Under the pieces are notes generated by a model. It made no database searches, had not been told where the DNA came from, and was given only the letters and a program-made list of their open reading frames with translations. A program made the position numbers and the translations under genes. Source: Opisthorchis felineus (Eukaryota > Platyhelminthes > Trematoda > Opisthorchiida > Opisthorchiidae). Taken from it: 64,000 bases of DNA. Position 1 is the first letter of the stretch; each line of letters begins with the position of its first letter. This document shows positions 26,494-39,760 of the stretch, one piece after another. The stretch is taken from positions 460,561 to 524,560 of the forward strand of contig SJOL01008381.1 in the NCBI GenBank assembly GCA_004794785.1, written 5' to 3'.

Positions 26494-29400
26494 TTTATAC
26501 TCCTCAGGTTTAACTAATGAGATGACTTTGTTCTGCGAACTTCGTTGCAACACATTTTCCTATGGAGCTCAGCTTCCACTGAGTAAAACATTGTTAGACA
26601 ACAGCATGAGTTGTGCTATGGAGATGCGAGGGCCATTTCTGTGGATGATCCCCTCTCCCAGATATGCACAACTAGCCTATGGATAACACAGCGTCAGGAG
26701 ATAACCGTGGGCAAATTATCAACACAATGGTATCATTCCTATAGGTATATGACGCTTCATAGGTGGAACACGTCACAAAGCGGTCGCTATGATAACGGTA
26801 GACGTTATCACTCACGTCGACTACTTATCGTAACTGTTGGGCCCGTGTCTATGTGCGACGCCGATTATGAGGCCTCTCCTCTAGTCTGCAACTTTTGACG
26901 GACGCCTGTGTTTCTGGCCTGAGCTTGCCCTGGTTGTAGCATATCCCGGGCAATCCCCCTATGAATAGAAAAGTTCAATGATGGCAGAGCAAAAAATGCT
27001 AAGACATTCACTGAATACACACGATATGACGCCTCATAGGTAGTGCGTTTTGCAAGGCTCCACGCTTTTCTTTAGGCTGTAGCTGCGCCTTTCTGAGGCC
27101 ACCTCATCGTACAAACACGCAACACCACCATACGCTCACGTTTTTCTCTGATCTCATATCCCTGTAACCTCCGGGCAACATTAGTTGGGCACGATTAAGC
27201 CAATGCAAAACCATTATAATCACGTATGCCTACACCCGTTCGCATCGATCGCATACCTACTACCTGAACCTGAATATCGATTACCGTTTTTGAAATCGGG
27301 CTGTGTCACCTCACTGCAGTAGTTAGTGTTTGTGACCATTTTTGGCTGCCTGCTATTTCGGGCGGCAGCCTAGCTCCTACCACGTTGCCCTCTACCAGAA
27401 CTTTCTGACACTTTTTCCTGTTTTGGGTCCCCAGTATAGATTCGGCTCCCTTACTGCCTCTTTTGAATAGGAGAAATGAAACACCATGCGCCATCGATAG
27501 ACCCAAGAATCTCCTTGAAGAGTACTGGTCTTAATTTGTCACGATTCCTTGACCAACCTCAACTACCATGAGAACCCCAACTGACTCACCCAAGATGTTC
27601 ACGTACCGGGCTGTCCACGAACCCAAGCATGGCGTCGAGATGAGGTTACCGCGACTGCCATACCCAGTCTGATGGCTTACACGTAGTTCATCATATCCCT
27701 AGTATTTCCGGACAGATCGTTACACTTGTCCACAAGACAGTCCCACTCCGCTGAATTTGTTCCAGAACTTCAAAGCATTGGCCATATTATTGTGCTGTCT
27801 GCTTGTTCTGCCCATAAACCCACTAATTCTTTCAATGGCACTATCAAGAGATCGGTATACCGTTGAAGGTATAACCTTGCCGTGCACCCGGTATAGCGCG
27901 TGGTGACCTTCATGAAAAAAAGCAAAAAACGACTTGATACTTGTGACGAATTCCTTGGACGCCTGCCGCAGCGATAGAAAATTTCCCCCATATACCCCAC
28001 AAATAAATGGTCCATTTTGAGTTGGCGCGAACATAGAGGGCGTAGTTATTGTTCTTGTCGTTTTGAGATTATTCCAAAATCCAACGCCAAAGGAAACGCA
28101 AAGATACCTGCTTTTCCACGAACTTTCCCACCACCTTCACGGACACATCATGCGGAGCCGGTGGCAGCCATTAAAATATGAATTCCGCAGCCATGGTGGG
28201 TCTTGAGTACTTTTGAACAACATCCAACAAACCTGCAGCCGCATGGGGAGATATTAAGGGCTTAAATAAATACCATCAAAAGCTAAACATTTAAGTTAAA
28301 GCTTCCCTCCTCCGAACTATGGTTCCAGAGAATTTTTGGGTTTGCGTCTAAGGCTCAGCCTGCGAACTAATCCCATAACTGGAAGGGGTGGAGTTAGAAA
28401 GGTTTCATCGGCTGATCGCTCAAACCCGGAAAGCAGCTAGGTAATAATAGAGGATTTGTAGGTCTGATTTTAGAATAGGTGCTTTACAGTGGAGAAGAGG
28501 CTTCAGCGTGTCCGTGCGGTGTGCTGGTAGGAAGAATGCCTGCGTTGGGACCGCGTGTTTGCGAGTTGCGAAAAAGTGTAAAGAATCTTGAGTTTGCTTC
28601 TGAACTCCTGCTGTTCCTGCAGGAATGTCACCGCGCAAACGGTTGTGCACAGGACTGGTTATATTTAAATGGGACAGCCCTTTTGATTAGGATAACTTAA
28701 GGAATAGAATGAGTTCATGGTCTACTGCTGGGTATCCTCCATAGTGTTCTGATATATCTTTGACCCCAAACGTATAGTAGAGAGGAAGGAGCTAACAGTT
28801 CCTTTGCTAAAATGAACGCAGAATATGATACAGAAAAATGACCACTGCAGTGGGTCTTTTCGTAAAATGAAGCTGTTTGAGGGTAAAATTATCCTGAGGT
28901 ATCAAAATCATCTTAGGAGTTTCTGGGGTCAGGGTGTTGAGAACTGGGTACAGATGCACTCTCTTAGCTTGCTAGATGACACACCAAGTTTTACGGAAAC
29001 CGGCTTGAATTAGGTTGGCCGAAGACAGATCAAAGTTGGCCTCAGTCACTAATTGGTGGTTTCACGGGACTTAAAGTCCTACGTTTGGTTCTTTAGACGA
29101 GAGATGCCAGGTCGAGTTTAGAAGGAAGAGAGATCGGAGCGTGTAAATGAAAATGATGAATGGCGTATTTCGGCGGCTGATATTTGGAGGACATTATTGT
29201 TGAAGTAAAAATGAGAACCAACCTTTCCGCGGCTTTTCAGTGTAGAGTCCAAAGAAGTCATTCACGGGTTGACCAGAGGAATTGGTGGTATGGATTTGCT
29301 AAGCTTTTTCAATGACCCACACCTGTTTCTCGGATACATATTTTGGTTACCTTCGGGGAATCGAAGTAACTTCAACTCGCTCTTTAACTGTTACTAGATG

Positions 29401-30643
29401 AGGATGAGTTATCCTTAAAAAGCCGGGCAGGATTTAAAAGAAGCCAGCAGGAGTCAAACCATATTAGGGTGGATGAAACAAAGGAGGATTGTACGTCTTA
29501 AAAGGTCATCTCTTTCAGGATTTAATTGTGATGCTTATTTGCCTTTGTTAGTGCCGAGATATTTTCCACCTTTGGACACAGGGTGTACGAGCGCTTAATT
29601 CCAAGAAAAAGAAAGACTGCCTGCAAAGTAGACGAAGAGTAGAAGAGCACAGCTTATACGCGCAAGGCCGTAGGCGTCTACCCCATGGATCCTGGGGTGG
29701 GTAGTATCAGGTTCTGGAGAACTGCTGGGGCAGCATTATAGTGGCTACTTTTTTACGATGTGCAGGAAGAAGCAACACTTAAGGCTTCAAAAATAGGGGA
29801 TAACGTTTTGGCCTATGTGATCCGAGGTGAGGCAGTCGTTGAATGGCGTGGAAGTATATCCTTTTATTCACCAAGCATACCAAGTGCTGCAAGGGCTGAT
29901 AGTCCTACCTTACGCACTGTTGAAAAGAGGCGAGTGGATGTCAGAATTTTGTTGCAATTGCACATACAAAACCGGTAATTTTTCACGGCCCTTGGACCCA
30001 AAGAAGCTTGTTTGTTTTCGCTTTGTTTGTTTTTCCACTTTAAGCTGACAATGAGGCTCTGTTATGACGCTATAGGCAGGACAAATAGCCAATATATCAA
30101 GGTCAGTTATTGTAGATATAAATTCTAAAGTTAGCAGTGACTAAAAGTATCTGTCATAATATAGGTAAGGTGTGCTTATGGGACTCTGGTGATCATCTTG
30201 CCTTCTTGGTTCGTGTAACAGTGGTCCAAAGATGTGGCCATTCTAGGCCACAGGGATGTTGACAGTCATACTCTAGGCGATTAGCCAGCAGACATGCGAA
30301 ACCCCTCCCCTGATAACAGGTTATGGCCAATTCGGCCTATTACGTTGCGCAGTACAAACCCATTTACCATGAGGATCTTGCTGGTGTATATTATGTTGAG
30401 AAGTAAAGGTCGCTAGTCCCGCCGAAACCTTGTCGTTTGGCAGCAGTTTCTGTACCGCCCAGTCAGTGTTTAGTTTTTACAAGACCTACATCAAATTTGT
30501 AACGGTTACACTTTCTTGTAATTACGCCTCCAAGCAAATTTACACCTGCACCTACAATCTCCATTTTGTTTTGTCTGCCTCACAATCACACGTCAACATC
30601 GTGCCAATGAATTCGACCTTTGGCCAACAACAGGTTCCGTGAA
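26494..30643. other. Unassigned stretch
   Basis: No gene can be supported. A plus-strand open stretch from about 26509 follows a good acceptor-like sequence (tttatactcctcag) and runs to a stop at 26684-26686, but its product matches nothing I recognise. The motif tatgacgc.tcataggta occurs twice (about 26746 and 27025). Other frames (27720-28034 minus, 28479-28700 plus) are unrecognised. Confidence 0.35.
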
Positions 30644-30896
30644 CTAGTTAAGGAAGTGATGGATTTCACATTGTTGTTTTTCACGGTCCACTAGAAGTAT
30701 ATAAGAACAGAACTCGGCCAACCTAGACACAGGACACAACACAGTCCACACAACAGAGACTTGCGCACGCGCAGGGAGCGCGCACAGGGAGCAAGTAGTC
30801 AGCCAAACTCCACGAGTCCACGGACAATTATGGAACACGTGTAGCACCTATACTGCAAAGAAAACACGTTTACGCATTCCGGAGTTTCACCAAGAC

Positions 30897-30941
30897 ACTC
30901 TCAACACTCTCAATACGCTCAACACTCTCAACACTTGCGAC
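30897..30941. repeat. 9-bp tandem repeat (actctcaac)n
   Basis: Five imperfect units: actctcaac, actctcaat, acgctcaac, actctcaac, acttgcgac. Read on the minus strand this would give a VES-type peptide repeat, within a GT-rich tract (30640-31000). Confidence 0.85.
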
Positions 30942-32699
30942 ACACTTAACGCACGCACGCATCACACGCAAGCCAGAATGTAAACAGGCCCAACTCACCG
31001 GCACAGTGCGCCTCAACTGCACGCCGCATCGGCCCTTGGAGGTGGCGTCAACAAACATCAGGCCACGGACAACAGGGAACAAGTGTGGCGATAATGTTGC
31101 CAAGAGAAAACTTCCTGCATCCGGCTTCTCTTTGTTCAATCTCACCAAGGACCTCACAAACGATAAGTCCCCTTTTCACTTGCTCCACATTTCCTATTGT
31201 CTTTATTTTATACATGGTGCATTTCGCTTCTGTAAACTACTGTCAACCACAGTAAAGACTGCTTTTAGCGCATACACTTTCCGAACTGTATTACGGCTAT
31301 TATATTCCCGTGCACCAATAAGTTCAACTCCAGTAACCATTAGGAACCGCAGGTTGAAGCCTAATGCGCTGAAATTGCAGACTACCACAAAGCCTAAATA
31401 CTTAAATGATGGAAGACTGGAGAGAAGGCTACGGAGACATGCCTCTTTCTTGTGACAGGACAAAAGGGCGCCGTATAAGACTAATTACGAGCTGGCCAAT
31501 GACTTGTAATATCAAGAAAGGCCAGAAGGTCCTGGCGTTTGAGGAAGCCAGAATGGGCAGAAGCATTTGAGAAATGGGCCCACTACCATGTTTGAAAACC
31601 ATTTACCACAAGTTGGCAAACATGGGGAGTTAAACCGAGATATTTTGTTGCCTCCGAAAACAGCCGAGGACTAGTGACCGATATCACGTGGGGATGCTTA
31701 AGGGAACCAAGTCCTGTCTGCTCGGCAAATATGCTTGTTGGCAGAGATGCCATAAGTGCATGCAATCGGCATTTCACTTGTAGGAGGTGAATAGGTGGTT
31801 AGTTCGCGTAGTACTGCGATGCTGGCTGCCACACTTAATGAAAGGCCTCAAAGTGGGCGCTGTCCGCTCCGCCAAGATGGAGTCTCTCAGACGACGGTGA
31901 CATTTGATGGGTTCTTTTGTAAGTTGCTCTACGGACTTAGCAAGCATACAGTAAGTGGTAAGCATCATACAGGATTCAATAGGACTGCAGAATGTGCACA
32001 AAAACTCCAAATGACCATACTTTTTACAAGAGAAGTTCATCTGAACACCATAAAGTTTCCAAGCGCTCCTAACTTCCACCCTCATCAGATAGCATCGTAG
32101 CTAGACACAATTGGTGGGTATTTTAGGAAACCGGCGTCCTGAAAACATAAGCCAGTGACCGAGATTAGTTGTACAATTCTTCGCAAAACACAAGTACTTG
32201 AGTGGAAATTTGAATTTTTTCGTGCTCGCTGCCGCCACAGATCACAACTACCCATGTCTTTCGGGCGCTGCTAGCGATATTGGCCCACTACCTCAAAATC
32301 AGCAGCTTCAAGCGTCTTTGAGCAGAGCTCGACTTTTGTGCGCTTGGCTCTATCGTAAGGAAAGACAAAAAAACCACTTAATATGCCAGAGCAGCCAAAA
32401 TGGACGGGCGCGTCCATGCCAGTACTGTCGCGAAAGTGATTTCAGCGGTTGGCTGTCAAGCTAGCCCATGATTTGCGGTACTTGCCAAAATATTTGCACG
32501 TGAGCTCCACCAATAAGTTCGTTGTGCTGATTGGAAATGGCCCAGAAGAGCCGGTTGGATTATGTTGTTTACTGCTAACAGCGGAGCTATTGACATCTGC
32601 TTGCGCCGCCGGCTTGAAATTGTTGTATTTGTAGCACCATGGTCCAACTCCCTCGAATGCATAAATGCAGAAACAGAGGAAAAATAAGAAGACTCGGTT
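30942..32699. other. Unassigned stretch
   Basis: The longest frame is 31006-31455 plus (149 residues, basic). It has no domain I recognise and overlaps equally long frames on the other strand, so I do not call it a gene. The minus-strand sequence at 30640-31000 has a TATA-like cttatatact and could be part of an LTR, but no paired copy is present. Confidence 0.35.
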
Positions 32700-33090
32700 A
32701 AATAATCTAGCCACCCCCTTGAGTTGCACCAGAAAGCTGTTGTCTGTTGCATGCCTGCGTGATTCGGTTGTGCTGTATTATCGAGCTGACCCATCCGTTG
32801 ATATCACAAAATACCTAGCAACTGACGTTTATCAGTCAATAAGCCGAGAACAAGACAGTTAGATGGTTTGCCACACTGCAGATGTGGACAATAAACTCAT
32901 GCGGTGGTCAAGTATGTCTGGCATGAAGGGTCGCCCTGATGCTTTGCGCCAGGATGTATATTATGACCCCCACCATACCGGTGGCGCCAGTGGTCCACCT
33001 AATTTCATGTTTCAGAGGATGACCATTATGTACAGAAAAAGACAATGGTTGTCAAATGCTCGTAACGTCGACTAACCAGGAAAAATTTCT
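32700..33090 (+). mobile_element. CR1-like LINE 3' tail, copy C (fragment)
   Basis: This aligns to the tail of the CR1-like family at 41.7-42.0 kb: ttgccac.ctgc.gat, ggtggtca, gggtcgccctg and tggcgccagtggt occur in the same order and spacing. It is non-coding, diverged and 5' truncated. Confidence 0.65.
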
Positions 33091-34569
33091 TGTAGATCAA
33101 CATCAAGCATAGCAATGCTAAAACCAAAAAACTTCACAGATAATTTTTTTATACATAATTGCGACAGCATTTACTGGAAGCACCACAACGCCTGTGGAAT
33201 GTAAAAGTGCATTGGTTCCCCACATATTCCTGAAGGCCATGACGTTGTACTGAATATTTTATATACACAATTCTTATTCGTGATATTCATTTTGGCCTTT
33301 TGGCATAAAAGAACAGTAAAATAATGCCAATTAGTGTGAAGATGATGATGCAACAGCCCAGCCGCGAGGGCTGTTTGACCGAAATAGCAAAGGGACATAC
33401 TCACAGATGATAATACTGTCTAGCGCGTAACTGTAATTTTGGTAGTCCTTTGCAATATTTTGTACACCGCAGAAGTTTTAGGTAATTTCAGTGATAATGG
33501 GAAGGCCTGGAGTCTTGTAGTAATTGTTTATAGTGAACTTCAATTAAACGCGTCAATGTATGAGCAGCAAGTTTAGGCACAGCAACAAAGAATAAAACCT
33601 GAATAGGCTAAACTTGGCTGTCACAATGCACAACTGGTCAGCTGAAGGCAAATGTAAGACCCGACGTAGATACTTTCTGAAGAAATTTAAGAAGATTACG
33701 GGTGAGGTAGTTTCGCTAGGTTTGCGAAAAAGAAGCATACATAAAACCAAATCTTTGCTGCCCCCGTGATCATGATCGGCAAACTAAAAGGCATAGGAAG
33801 GAGACCGCTTATCCCATAGATGCTAATATTCCTGTAAAACGGCGTTTTTTGTGATCAGGATGGTCAAGGGTGAGATCCTTACCCGGAATAAGCACGTTCT
33901 TCTCACAACATGAAACTTTGGAGGAAAATTTTTGCATCAAATTATCGGATTTTTGTGCACATGTGCTCAAGTGAAGAAGTTCAATAAGTTGCCGCAGTTT
34001 TGTTGGAGTTTGCTGGGACTAAGCTGACCCGTTATTTTTCGGATGAACTGAAATTTCTGGTTGCTTGTGTACCGCCATGACTTAGTGAGTCACCGAAAAA
34101 ACTTCGCGGATTAGGCTTGCTGAGAAACTGGTTGTCGCATGATTTTCATTGATTGCGGCTCTTAAGAAGGCGTTCTAACGAATAAGCGAGGCTTGGCATT
34201 ATGGTGTGTACATGCTCAGTAACAAAGGGTAGCAACGCTATTTTGCGTTAATAGTGTCTTTGATATTGGCGTAGAAAGCGACCCTCAGAAAACCAAGCTG
34301 GGTCGGGGAGCCAAATCAAACCTTCATATAAAGCCTATTTTCTGATGACACGTAGCGCGTACAGCGTCAGCTGCTCAGTCTGATTTAGCCTGGAAAGACA
34401 CGGAGAACCTCTCCAGTCACTTCGTCCCCTTGAAGGTCAACGGCTGACAAAAGAGGGCACGGCATTTTGTATCTTATGGGCTGAGGAACTTTCCTACAAA
34501 TGTGCTCATAGGGACATATAAATAAACATTTTCATATCTGGACATATACACATTCAAATAACAACACAG
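33091..34569. other. Unassigned stretch
   Basis: No gene or repeat recognised. Open frames are short and unremarkable. Confidence 0.4.
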
Positions 34570-37280
34570 CCGCGTATGGCGACTTGTTGTGTTAAGTGGG
34601 TACCGGGTGGTCAGAGTTCTATCTTGGTAGATGATAGACCTTTGGTATATGCTGAGCTTTGCAGGCGCAAACGGATCAGCAGCAGAAAACATTGCCACGT
34701 ACTCTTCCCAAGGATGGAACCGACTGAATCATTCCGAAGTTCCCAGGACGTCACAAATGCCAACCGACCAAAAGCAATGAAAAATTCTTCATCAGTTGCT
34801 GCGAAATCTACGATGCGTGGGTACAAGCCTTCTATCATTTTCGGCATTGTTTGCGTGAGTACCGGGGCCCGATTAGTTAGGTATTCATTTGTGTGCTAAG
34901 CAAGTTCATGGCGATTACAAGTTGGTGGTACTGGGACAAACCTCACGTGGTAGGTAAAAAGGCGGCTGTAAGGTGACAGGTCGAAATGGAACTTGGCTGT
35001 GACAACACATTAAGCAATTCGGTATGCATAAGAAGGGCACTTCTACACAATAACTTTTTGACGCTTTTGACCCTGTGCGTCAATGGTACACATCTATTCT
35101 ACTCCATGACACATCTGGACAGAGCATACGGTTTCCGTCAAGGTTTAGGCATGCTGGCGCAGACACGCATTCTATTTCTTATCTAACATCCAACTAGCAA
35201 TACATCGCCAGCAAATGGGCCACAAACGCACAATCCGAGATGTTTCATCTTCAATAACAATAATGATAATGTATTCATTTTCAGACTTGTAGGGAACATT
35301 CCAGTTGAGGCATGATCGTGGCTTTACACCTTAAAAGCGGCGGGCAGCAACGCGAGGAGGAAGCTGCAACCAAGGAGACAGGCTAATCACGCGATTTGTA
35401 CTTGTAGGATGTGAAAAACGAAAATCTAGAGCAAGGGGCATGAGGTACAACTAGATCAATGATGAGGCCGTCTGACTTGAACTAAAACTGATAAACAGTC
35501 GCTGGCCATGACCGACCTTGGGCAGTTGAGCGAATAGCAAGAGTCACGAAAGTTACAAATGATCCGATCCTCTGACGCACACTGCTAAACTTCTCTAAAA
35601 CAATAGTTCGGAGGATGGAGACTTTAGCATTTGATGGTATTTAGTCCAACTCTTAAATTTCTTCATGCGGCCGCAGTTCATTGGAAGTCGTCTGAACCTA
35701 CTCAAGGCACACTATGGGCACGGGATTTATATTTTCAATGGCTGCCATGACTCAGGGTGATTCGTCTGTGGAGGTGGTGAATGATATTGTAGAGAAGTTA
35801 GCTCGGCCATGTTTTTTCCGTACTATCTTGACGCTTTACAGGAGTCGTAAACATTGATGCTGCAGACGGCACTAACCGTCTCAGATAGGTTATTTTATGG
35901 CATATGGCGTTCAATGTATAGGTGGAAATTATACACGTTCCTTGTGATGGATGGCAGGGGCACCGGTTGACCTGTCATGTGTGCCTTAGTCCAACGCCAG
36001 CCTTCTGCATTTTGCGCCCGCTATTCCGCTTTTTCGGGGACATGATGGATGGGCGATACTCCGTCAAGACGTTCGTCAGGGATAAGATGACGTCGCAGAT
36101 GCGGGCTGCCGAAGCTGTACTTGGCTCCAACATAATACCGTGCTATTTTCACGCACGCTAAGCCATCCGGAAATGCGTATGATTTATTACGTAGTTTTTA
36201 ACTGCTGCAGACAGTTTCCAACCGTAGTGTAATGGGCAAACGGTATCTTCGAGTGACGCGCAATACTAGAACCTCCGGGAGGGCAAAACAAAGTCGGAGC
36301 TGGGTTTCCACATGGTAATATTAACGTAAGACATCAATTCACAACATGTGCAACTCGACAGTAGATACTCGTCAACAACAAATGGTTCACTTGGACTACA
36401 AAAGTACGAACCAAACATGCAATCAAACTCCCAAGTGAGACAGTCACACGTGCGTCAGGTCGGCAACAAAGTGGCTGGATGACCTCCAGGTCAAATGAGT
36501 AAAGTGGTATGGAAAAACAAGCACCAGTTCATACGCGCACTGAACACAAAAGTGGAGCGAAAGGTTACAAATAGGGACAGAAGAAACGTGGGAAATTTTC
36601 GATGTCAAAGTAATGGAAGATACACGCTGCCAGCACATATTCCACCGCATGGCCCGCTTTGATAACGTGGCTGAACAAGTCACGGTGTAACGGAAAGTAA
36701 TCACGTAGGATTGGCCTCTATTTACAGATCCTGCGTAGAATCGTCTCCGGATTTTTCTCCTATTTGAGCTCCCACTGGTTGTACATCACTCGAAAGTAGG
36801 CTATTCATGCACAGCTTCAGTTGGAACATTTTGAGAACGTGATCATTTACCGTCTGGAGGACGCAAACGGGCGTTTGAAGGGGCGCGTGCATCAAGCCGA
36901 CTGCCTGGAGCATGTCATCCAGAAGGTCTCCCGGCACAGCGAGTGGCTCATGCGCAAGTATGAGATGCACACCACTTACCATTGTGACCGCTGAGAAATT
37001 CGCGTAAGAGAATGCTACGTTCTTTGTGTGGTTTCCCGGATGACGATGTACGGCGCCAATCAAGTTCTTATGTACATTGGCTCGTGCACGCCTAACTTAA
37101 TGTACCATCAGAGGGATTGCTTCAACGTGAAAAATCTGGGGTTAGTCAAACTAAGTTTTCGGTACAAACCGCAAGGCGTTCTCAAACGGTTGACGCCTCA
37201 GCTGGCACCAGCACGTGCACCTTTTAGTAATCTATGCAGCTACCATGCGTATACTTGTTTTACGGCGTCAGAGGCCACTA
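34570..37280 (+). pseudogene. Mutator-like (MULE) transposase with SWIM-type C-terminus, decayed
   Basis: A cut-and-paste DNA transposase relic. The core at 35922-36161 reads VKTFVRDKMTSQMRAAEAV and then CYFHAR, followed after a stop by AIRK; MULE transposases of the SWIM type carry the pattern DK..AQM.AA..VFG....CYFH.RKA.RKH. A C-terminal block at 36837-37200 reads YRLEDANGRLKGRVHQADCL, then a KVSRHSEWL stretch, matching the family TNNRLE.ANGRLK...H...LE segment. At 37216-37275 a decayed SWIM finger is visible (CT..., MQLPC, YG.R) with two stops and its final histidine replaced. At 34576-34899 a possible FLYWCH-like N-terminus reads GGQSSILVDDRPLVY; this last part is weak. Frameshifts, stops and an unreadable gap (36180-36590) show it is dead. 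I did not find terminal inverted repeats, so the element ends are unknown. Confidence 0.7.
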
Positions 37281-38970
37281 TTTCCTTGCTGCGGGTTAAG
37301 TAACCAAACATGATTGCCTCGGTCGATTTCAAATTCATTAACGGTGGTTAGTCAAATACAACCTGCCGGAGGAAGGTATGGCTCCATCTCTGGCTCCCAA
37401 GCCACAGCCATCACTAATAGAAGTTTACACAAGCAGCTTGAACAGTTAGTCGAAAATTGAAGTTGCTATGGCTACTCAAGGCCACAAGCTGCATAAAGCG
37501 TCCGATGGTACAAACGCAGCTGACGTCACGTCAACATTCGTTTACTGCACCACACAGTCAGCTCCTGTGTTGGAGGACAACCATCCCTAACCTGAAAGGC
37601 GTTCTACGCTGACAGACGATGTCCCTGTGGTCTATGCGGCCAGCCGACTGACCTTGCCAATCGCTGGTGTCCACGAGACCGATTGCCATATCAGGACTAT
37701 TGCTTTGACAGAGGGTGATGCCCACTGTTTGGAGAAAAACTGCAGGCATGTCCGCCAGGTGATTGTGCACGTAGCGACAAAACCATTTTCTTTATTTACC
37801 GATCCGTCGCGCAAACGCAGCCTTCCATCCATTAGGCGATCAGCCAAGAGAGCATGCTATGTTGTCCACCTCGATTGGCCCATGGAAACCCATAATGGCG
37901 TTGCCAGTGAGGCCGTTGCAATAAAAATATCCCGCCCAACTTCGTAGCAGTTGGAGGCTGGTAAGTTGAAGCCTAATTACAAGCATAGGTTTTGTAGACC
38001 TTGCTTTTAAATCCCAAGATGACGAGGGTTCTGTCTGGTTTCCCACGAAGTAACCGCCTCGCAGGCCCTATTCCGATCCACACTTGGACAATTAACTGTA
38101 ATTATTCCCTGGTTTCATCTGGTGTTGTATAGTGAAAATCTTATCCACAATGCAAGACCGTAAGGACGACAGCCCTGCACATACCTGTGTTTAGCCTAAA
38201 CGTCGTTCGCGTCCAATACTGAATCACCGGAAACGGACATGCCCAATGAGTAGACATCGATCGTTCATTGTTGACAATGAAAATTATGAAGCGCTTGCTA
38301 AGCTGGCGTATCAAACCTCGCTCAATTAGGATGCTTTAATGCAGTTACTGAAGCTAGCCGTAAAATCTAACTGATTATACAATTTCTTTTCAGAATCCTG
38401 TAAGGTGACAGTAGTCTGCGGAATACGAAAACTGGAGCGGCTAGCTTTTACGTTTGTAACGGCGCATACAATGAATGAAAACACGATTCGCCAACGGTGA
38501 TTTTGTTATTTTCAGATTTGGGTGACATCGCGTACAGTTGTGAGTATGAAGAGCCGTCGTTGGCCATTAGATTGGGCTACCTTGTGTAGCTGAGGCCCAT
38601 ATAGACACGGGCCAACAGGCACGATAAGTAGCTAAGGTAGGCGACAACGCTTGCAGTTAGTGTGATGAACAGCAATGGTTGGCCTTATTTTTCTTCAAAG
38701 TAGTTGGGCCTTATGGCGTATTCCAACGGTAAAGACATCGTTTTTTGTTAATTTGCATGCAAGTGTCTCATAAGGCTGCATTATCTACTGACTAGTGCAT
38801 ATCAGAGAAGGAAGACCATTCAAAGAGCTGCACACTAGCATTAATACTGCGGGATGCGTCAAATTCTCTTTTATCATTATGCTGAACGGAAGACAAACTT
38901 CTCAAAAAACTGTGTGGTGCCGAAGTTTGCAGAACAAACTTATTTAACTTGTTATACTTGATGGGATTTA
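37281..38970. other. Unassigned stretch downstream of the MULE relic
   Basis: Open frames at 37627-37947 plus and 37558-38046 minus overlap each other and show no recognisable domain. Part may still belong to the MULE element. Confidence 0.35.
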
Positions 38971-39275
38971 CGCATGCAAAAGTTATTCGACGATTTTTTC
39001 TGGTGTAATTTCCAATGGATACTCTGTGGATTTTACCTCACCTGTTAAGGTCACTGCTAACACCTAAAATATGCTAAAGTTTGATTTCACGCTTTATCTC
39101 GTAAACCGGCAGTGAACTGAGAGTCGGTGGTGGTCGCTGACCCTGAAATTTCACCCACCTGAATAAAATGCTGCGGACAACATATCGTGAAACGTGCAAA
39201 TGGATTAGACCAACTACCCGTTAAATTCACAAATTAGGAAACCCCATAGTTTTGCTTGAAGTAATTTCTGTTTAC
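38971..39275 (-). repeat. Dispersed repeat E, copy 2 (inverted relative to copy 1)
   Basis: The reverse complement aligns to 26178-26493 from cactaga...aactatg through to acttttgcatgc. It directly follows, on the minus strand, the LINE-like copy at 39270-39760, so one may have inserted next to the other. Confidence 0.75.
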
Positions 39276-39760
39276 GTCTAGTGAGCAGCCACAAATTGGG
39301 ATGAAGGAAGAGAAATTCGAAGTTTCATCTCAAACACGGTTCACATTGAAACTGAGTTCAACTGATGTCACTGTTGGGGGGCAACTAGGGGCAAAGACAT
39401 TTTCGATGGAAAGTGAAAAGAACACCGTAAATACAATCCTTGAACTTGTGGAAGGAGCAAACTGCAGCGGAAAAGCGAGTTAGTCAAATCAAAAAGAAGG
39501 TTTAAGCGTATCAGAAAGAAATCATTCCAGAGACATTTGGGGCCGGGTAAAGCGTTTGCTCGTGGTTGCAATTACAGGCCTGAGTGCGTGAGAGTAGACA
39601 GTCGAGAGTGGGGAGAGAATAGTTGCTAGATTGCCATCAGCCTGGTTATGGCCCTGCCGTGCCAATGTTGCACTGACGTACTTCGGTTTCTGGACAGCCC
39701 CTTAACGGACATTAGGATTGTGGCAATCGGACAGAGGATGCGTACTCCTGTGGCAGCCAG
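39270..39760 (-). mobile_element. LINE-like 3' repeat D, copy 3 (fragment)
   Basis: On the minus strand this shares ordered blocks with the copies at 43.0 and 50.4 kb: gtccagaaaccgaagtacgt, ggcacggca, gcaac.acga.caaa, ttccgctgca, ccttccacaagttcaa and caacagtgac. No intact frame remains. Pyrimidine-rich sequence continues upstream to about 40.55 kb (readable as LYQPDFTRTNLLVQP on the minus strand) and may be the coding part of the same element. Confidence 0.7.

Noticed and set aside
31006..31455. 149-residue plus-strand frame
   Set aside because: No domain, no splice context, and equally long frames on the opposite strand.
32035..32100. Hammerhead ribozyme (minus strand ctgatgag ... gaaac)
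   Set aside because: The sequence between the two core motifs does not form stem II, so the resemblance is chance.
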